53,724 nt of DNA from Pseudomonas cedrina subsp. cedrina (GTDB lineage Bacteria > Pseudomonadota > Gammaproteobacteria > Pseudomonadales > Pseudomonadaceae). The DNA lies in contig NZ_MNPW01000021.1 in the NCBI RefSeq assembly GCF_001983175.1, positions 1 to 53,724 on the forward strand, given 5' to 3'. The position numbers and the translations under genes were made by a program. The notes under the pieces were generated by a model. The model was not told the DNA's origin. It did not search any database and saw only the letters and a program-made list of their open reading frames with translations. Of the stretch, positions 52,639-53,724 are shown in pieces (position 1 is the first letter of the stretch; each line of letters starts with the position of its first letter).

Positions 52639-53121
52639 GTGGAAGACTTTAAGCTTGCTTTACAGCGCCTGGCGAAAGCGGTGGCTGTTATTACAACTGC
52701 AGACAAACATGGTCGCTACGCAATGTCCGCCACTGCCGTGAGCGAACTGTCCATGGACCCTCCCTCTATGTTGATTTGTGTCAACAAATCCGCCTCGCTG
52801 TATCCCGTACTCGAAAGTGGTGCACCTTTCATTATCAATATTCTGCACCATCAGCAAACTGACATTTCAATAGCCTGTTCGGGTAAGGTCAAAGGTGAGG
52901 CTCGGTTTCAAGTCGGAAACTGGATTGAGACAGCCTCGGGCGTTCACCGCTTGAGTGGAGCGCAGGCATCTATTATTTGCCAAAACGTTAAAACCATCGA
53001 ATTCGGTACACACGCTATTTTTATCGGAGAGGTCAAAGAAGTCTTTATCGAAAGCACTCCAGACCCGCTGGTCTATGTGGATCGTCGTTACGGCAAGGTA
53101 GAGGATGCCAAACTCGCTTAA
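52639..53121 (+). CDS. Flavin reductase (HpaC/NtaB-like)
   Basis: A 160-residue flavin reductase-like protein of the split-barrel fold. It reads LALQRLAKAVAVITTADKHG, YAMSATAVSELSMDPPSMLI, CVNKSASLYPVLESGAPFII and NIL. These supply reduced FMN or FAD to two-component monooxygenases such as HpaB. I choose GTG 52639 because GAGAGGAA lies six bases before it; ATGs at 52606 and 52579 lack such a site. No partner monooxygenase is in the window, and the gene next to it is an FAD oxidase, so a role in 4-hydroxyphenylacetate hydroxylation is unproven. Confidence 0.75.
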   Translation: MEDFKLALQRLAKAVAVITTADKHGRYAMSATAVSELSMDPPSMLICVNKSASLYPVLESGAPFIINILHHQQTDISIACSGKVKGEARFQVGNWIETASGVHRLSGAQASIICQNVKTIEFGTHAIFIGEVKEVFIESTPDPLVYVDRRYGKVEDAKLA

Positions 53122-53449
53122 ATCACCTGACCATCAGAGTGAGGCGGGCGAGGTGTTTTCCGATCTTATTTGAACGCATCTTAGTTTGACGCGCAGACAA
53201 TGTCAGCACGCTATTAATTCAGTTCAACTTCTAAACTGCATTTCATGGAAAGCACCGCAAGGTATCCGCACAACAAAAGTAAAACTTAATAGTCATGAGT
53301 TCCCCTACAGCACAGCCTCCCTCTTGTCAGGGGTCGCTCTCTGTTCAATCAGCAGCGTCTGGTGAGCTTTCATTCGCCGCATGTCGAAACGCCTACAGCG
53401 CTAATAAAAGCTGAAATAGACTACCGCCCAACTTTAAAGTGAGAGAACC
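53122..53449. other. Intergenic stretch before the FAD oxidase
   Basis: About 330 bases with no gene seen; it presumably holds the promoter of the following oxidase gene. No clear repeat or terminator was identified. Confidence 0.4.
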
Positions 53450-53724
53450 ATGCAAGAAACGCATAAAAGTATGAAAGACGTGTCCTTTTGGTTCGCAGAG
53501 CTTATCGAAAAAAACGATATCGCCTGGCCTAAAATGTTGCATCAAACAATAGATATTCATGCCGATGTCTGCATCGTTGGCGCCGGTTATAGCGGACTAT
53601 GGACCGCCTATGAATTGCTGTCCGCATCGCCCGAGTTGAACGTGGTGATCATCGACGCTAAATACCCGGGCTATGGCGCCTCCGGACGAAATGGCGGCGC
53701 CGTCATCCCTCGCATCAACGGCTC
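53450..53724 (+). CDS. FAD-dependent amine/amino-acid oxidase (DAO family), N-terminal part
   Basis: Ninety-one codons run to the window end without a stop. After an N-terminal helix (MQETHKSMKDVSFWFAELIE) comes the FAD-binding Rossmann start ADVCIVGAGYSGLWTAYELL with GxGxxG, and VVIIDAKYPGYGASGRNGGA, the DAO-family phosphate-contact loop. Gamma-glutamylputrescine oxidase and related enzymes begin like this. The oxidase would fit the amine-uptake theme of this region. ATG 53450 follows GAGAGAAC. Confidence 0.78.
   Translation, partial: MQETHKSMKDVSFWFAELIEKNDIAWPKMLHQTIDIHADVCIVGAGYSGLWTAYELLSASPELNVVIIDAKYPGYGASGRNGGAVIPRING

Noticed and set aside
52639..53121. Calling the flavin reductase hpaC of the hpa pathway
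   Set aside because: It lies 19 kb from the pathway, next to an FAD oxidase, and no hpaB monooxygenase is in the window.

Overview
The window looks like Pseudomonas (fluorescens/putida-like) chromosome. The clues are GC-rich coding sequence, the 3' half of a tRNA-Pro(GGG) used as an attachment site, an MvaT-type (Pseudomonas H-NS analogue) DNA-binding domain, and a homoprotocatechuate (hpa) cluster arranged as in that genus.

Region A (1-21.5 kb) is a mobile, accessory block. It starts with the 5' end of an IS4-like transposase and the tRNA-Pro remnant with its terminator. A P4-type integrase follows, reading inward. Behind it lie an HNH protein with a tail of seven DnaJ-like zinc knuckles, a stretch of decayed genes (MFS, aldehyde dehydrogenase with an internal amber codon, truncated gltI), and a GNAT/membrane-protein pair. 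Then come three defence-like modules. The first (8.4-12.2 kb) is a tight operon of a MazG-like NTP pyrophosphohydrolase, a GHKL ATPase and a 732-residue protein with an internal duplication. The second (12.7-17.0 kb) has a protein with a HEPN-like motif, a PD-(D/E)xK nuclease and a zinc-ribbon protein. The third (17.3-21.0 kb) is an ABC-3C (Lamassu-like) system with SMC ATPase, middle component and Mrr-type nuclease. No second copy of the tRNA-Pro att sequence was seen, so the far edge of the element is not fixed.

Region B (21.5-34.9 kb) is the hpa meta-cleavage pathway: hpaG1, hpaG2, hpaE, hpaD, hpaF, hpaX, hpaH, hpaI and gabD. It turns 3,4-dihydroxyphenylacetate into pyruvate and succinate. 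Two different HpaR repressors flank it. The AraC-type activator gene hpaA carries two frameshifts, and the hydroxylase hpaB is absent. A broken aldehyde dehydrogenase lies at the right edge.

Region C (35.0-39.9 kb, minus strand) encodes a VOC metalloenzyme, a fumarylacetoacetate-hydrolase-family enzyme, a second HpaF-like isomerase, a phenylacetaldehyde-dehydrogenase-like enzyme, a DUF2218 protein and an IclR regulator. It resembles a second ring-cleavage route of unknown substrate.

Region D (40.2-53.7 kb) holds a class III aminotransferase fused by overlap to a polyamine-type ABC importer, an IclR regulator, a succinate-semialdehyde-type dehydrogenase, and a divergent operon of cupin, HpcH/HpaI aldolase, DUF6282 hydrolase and dihydroorotate-dehydrogenase-like protein. 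It ends with a flavin reductase and the start of a glycine-oxidase-type FAD enzyme. This looks like uptake and breakdown of an amine-containing compound of unknown identity. All functions are inferred by reading translated sequence; no database search was run.
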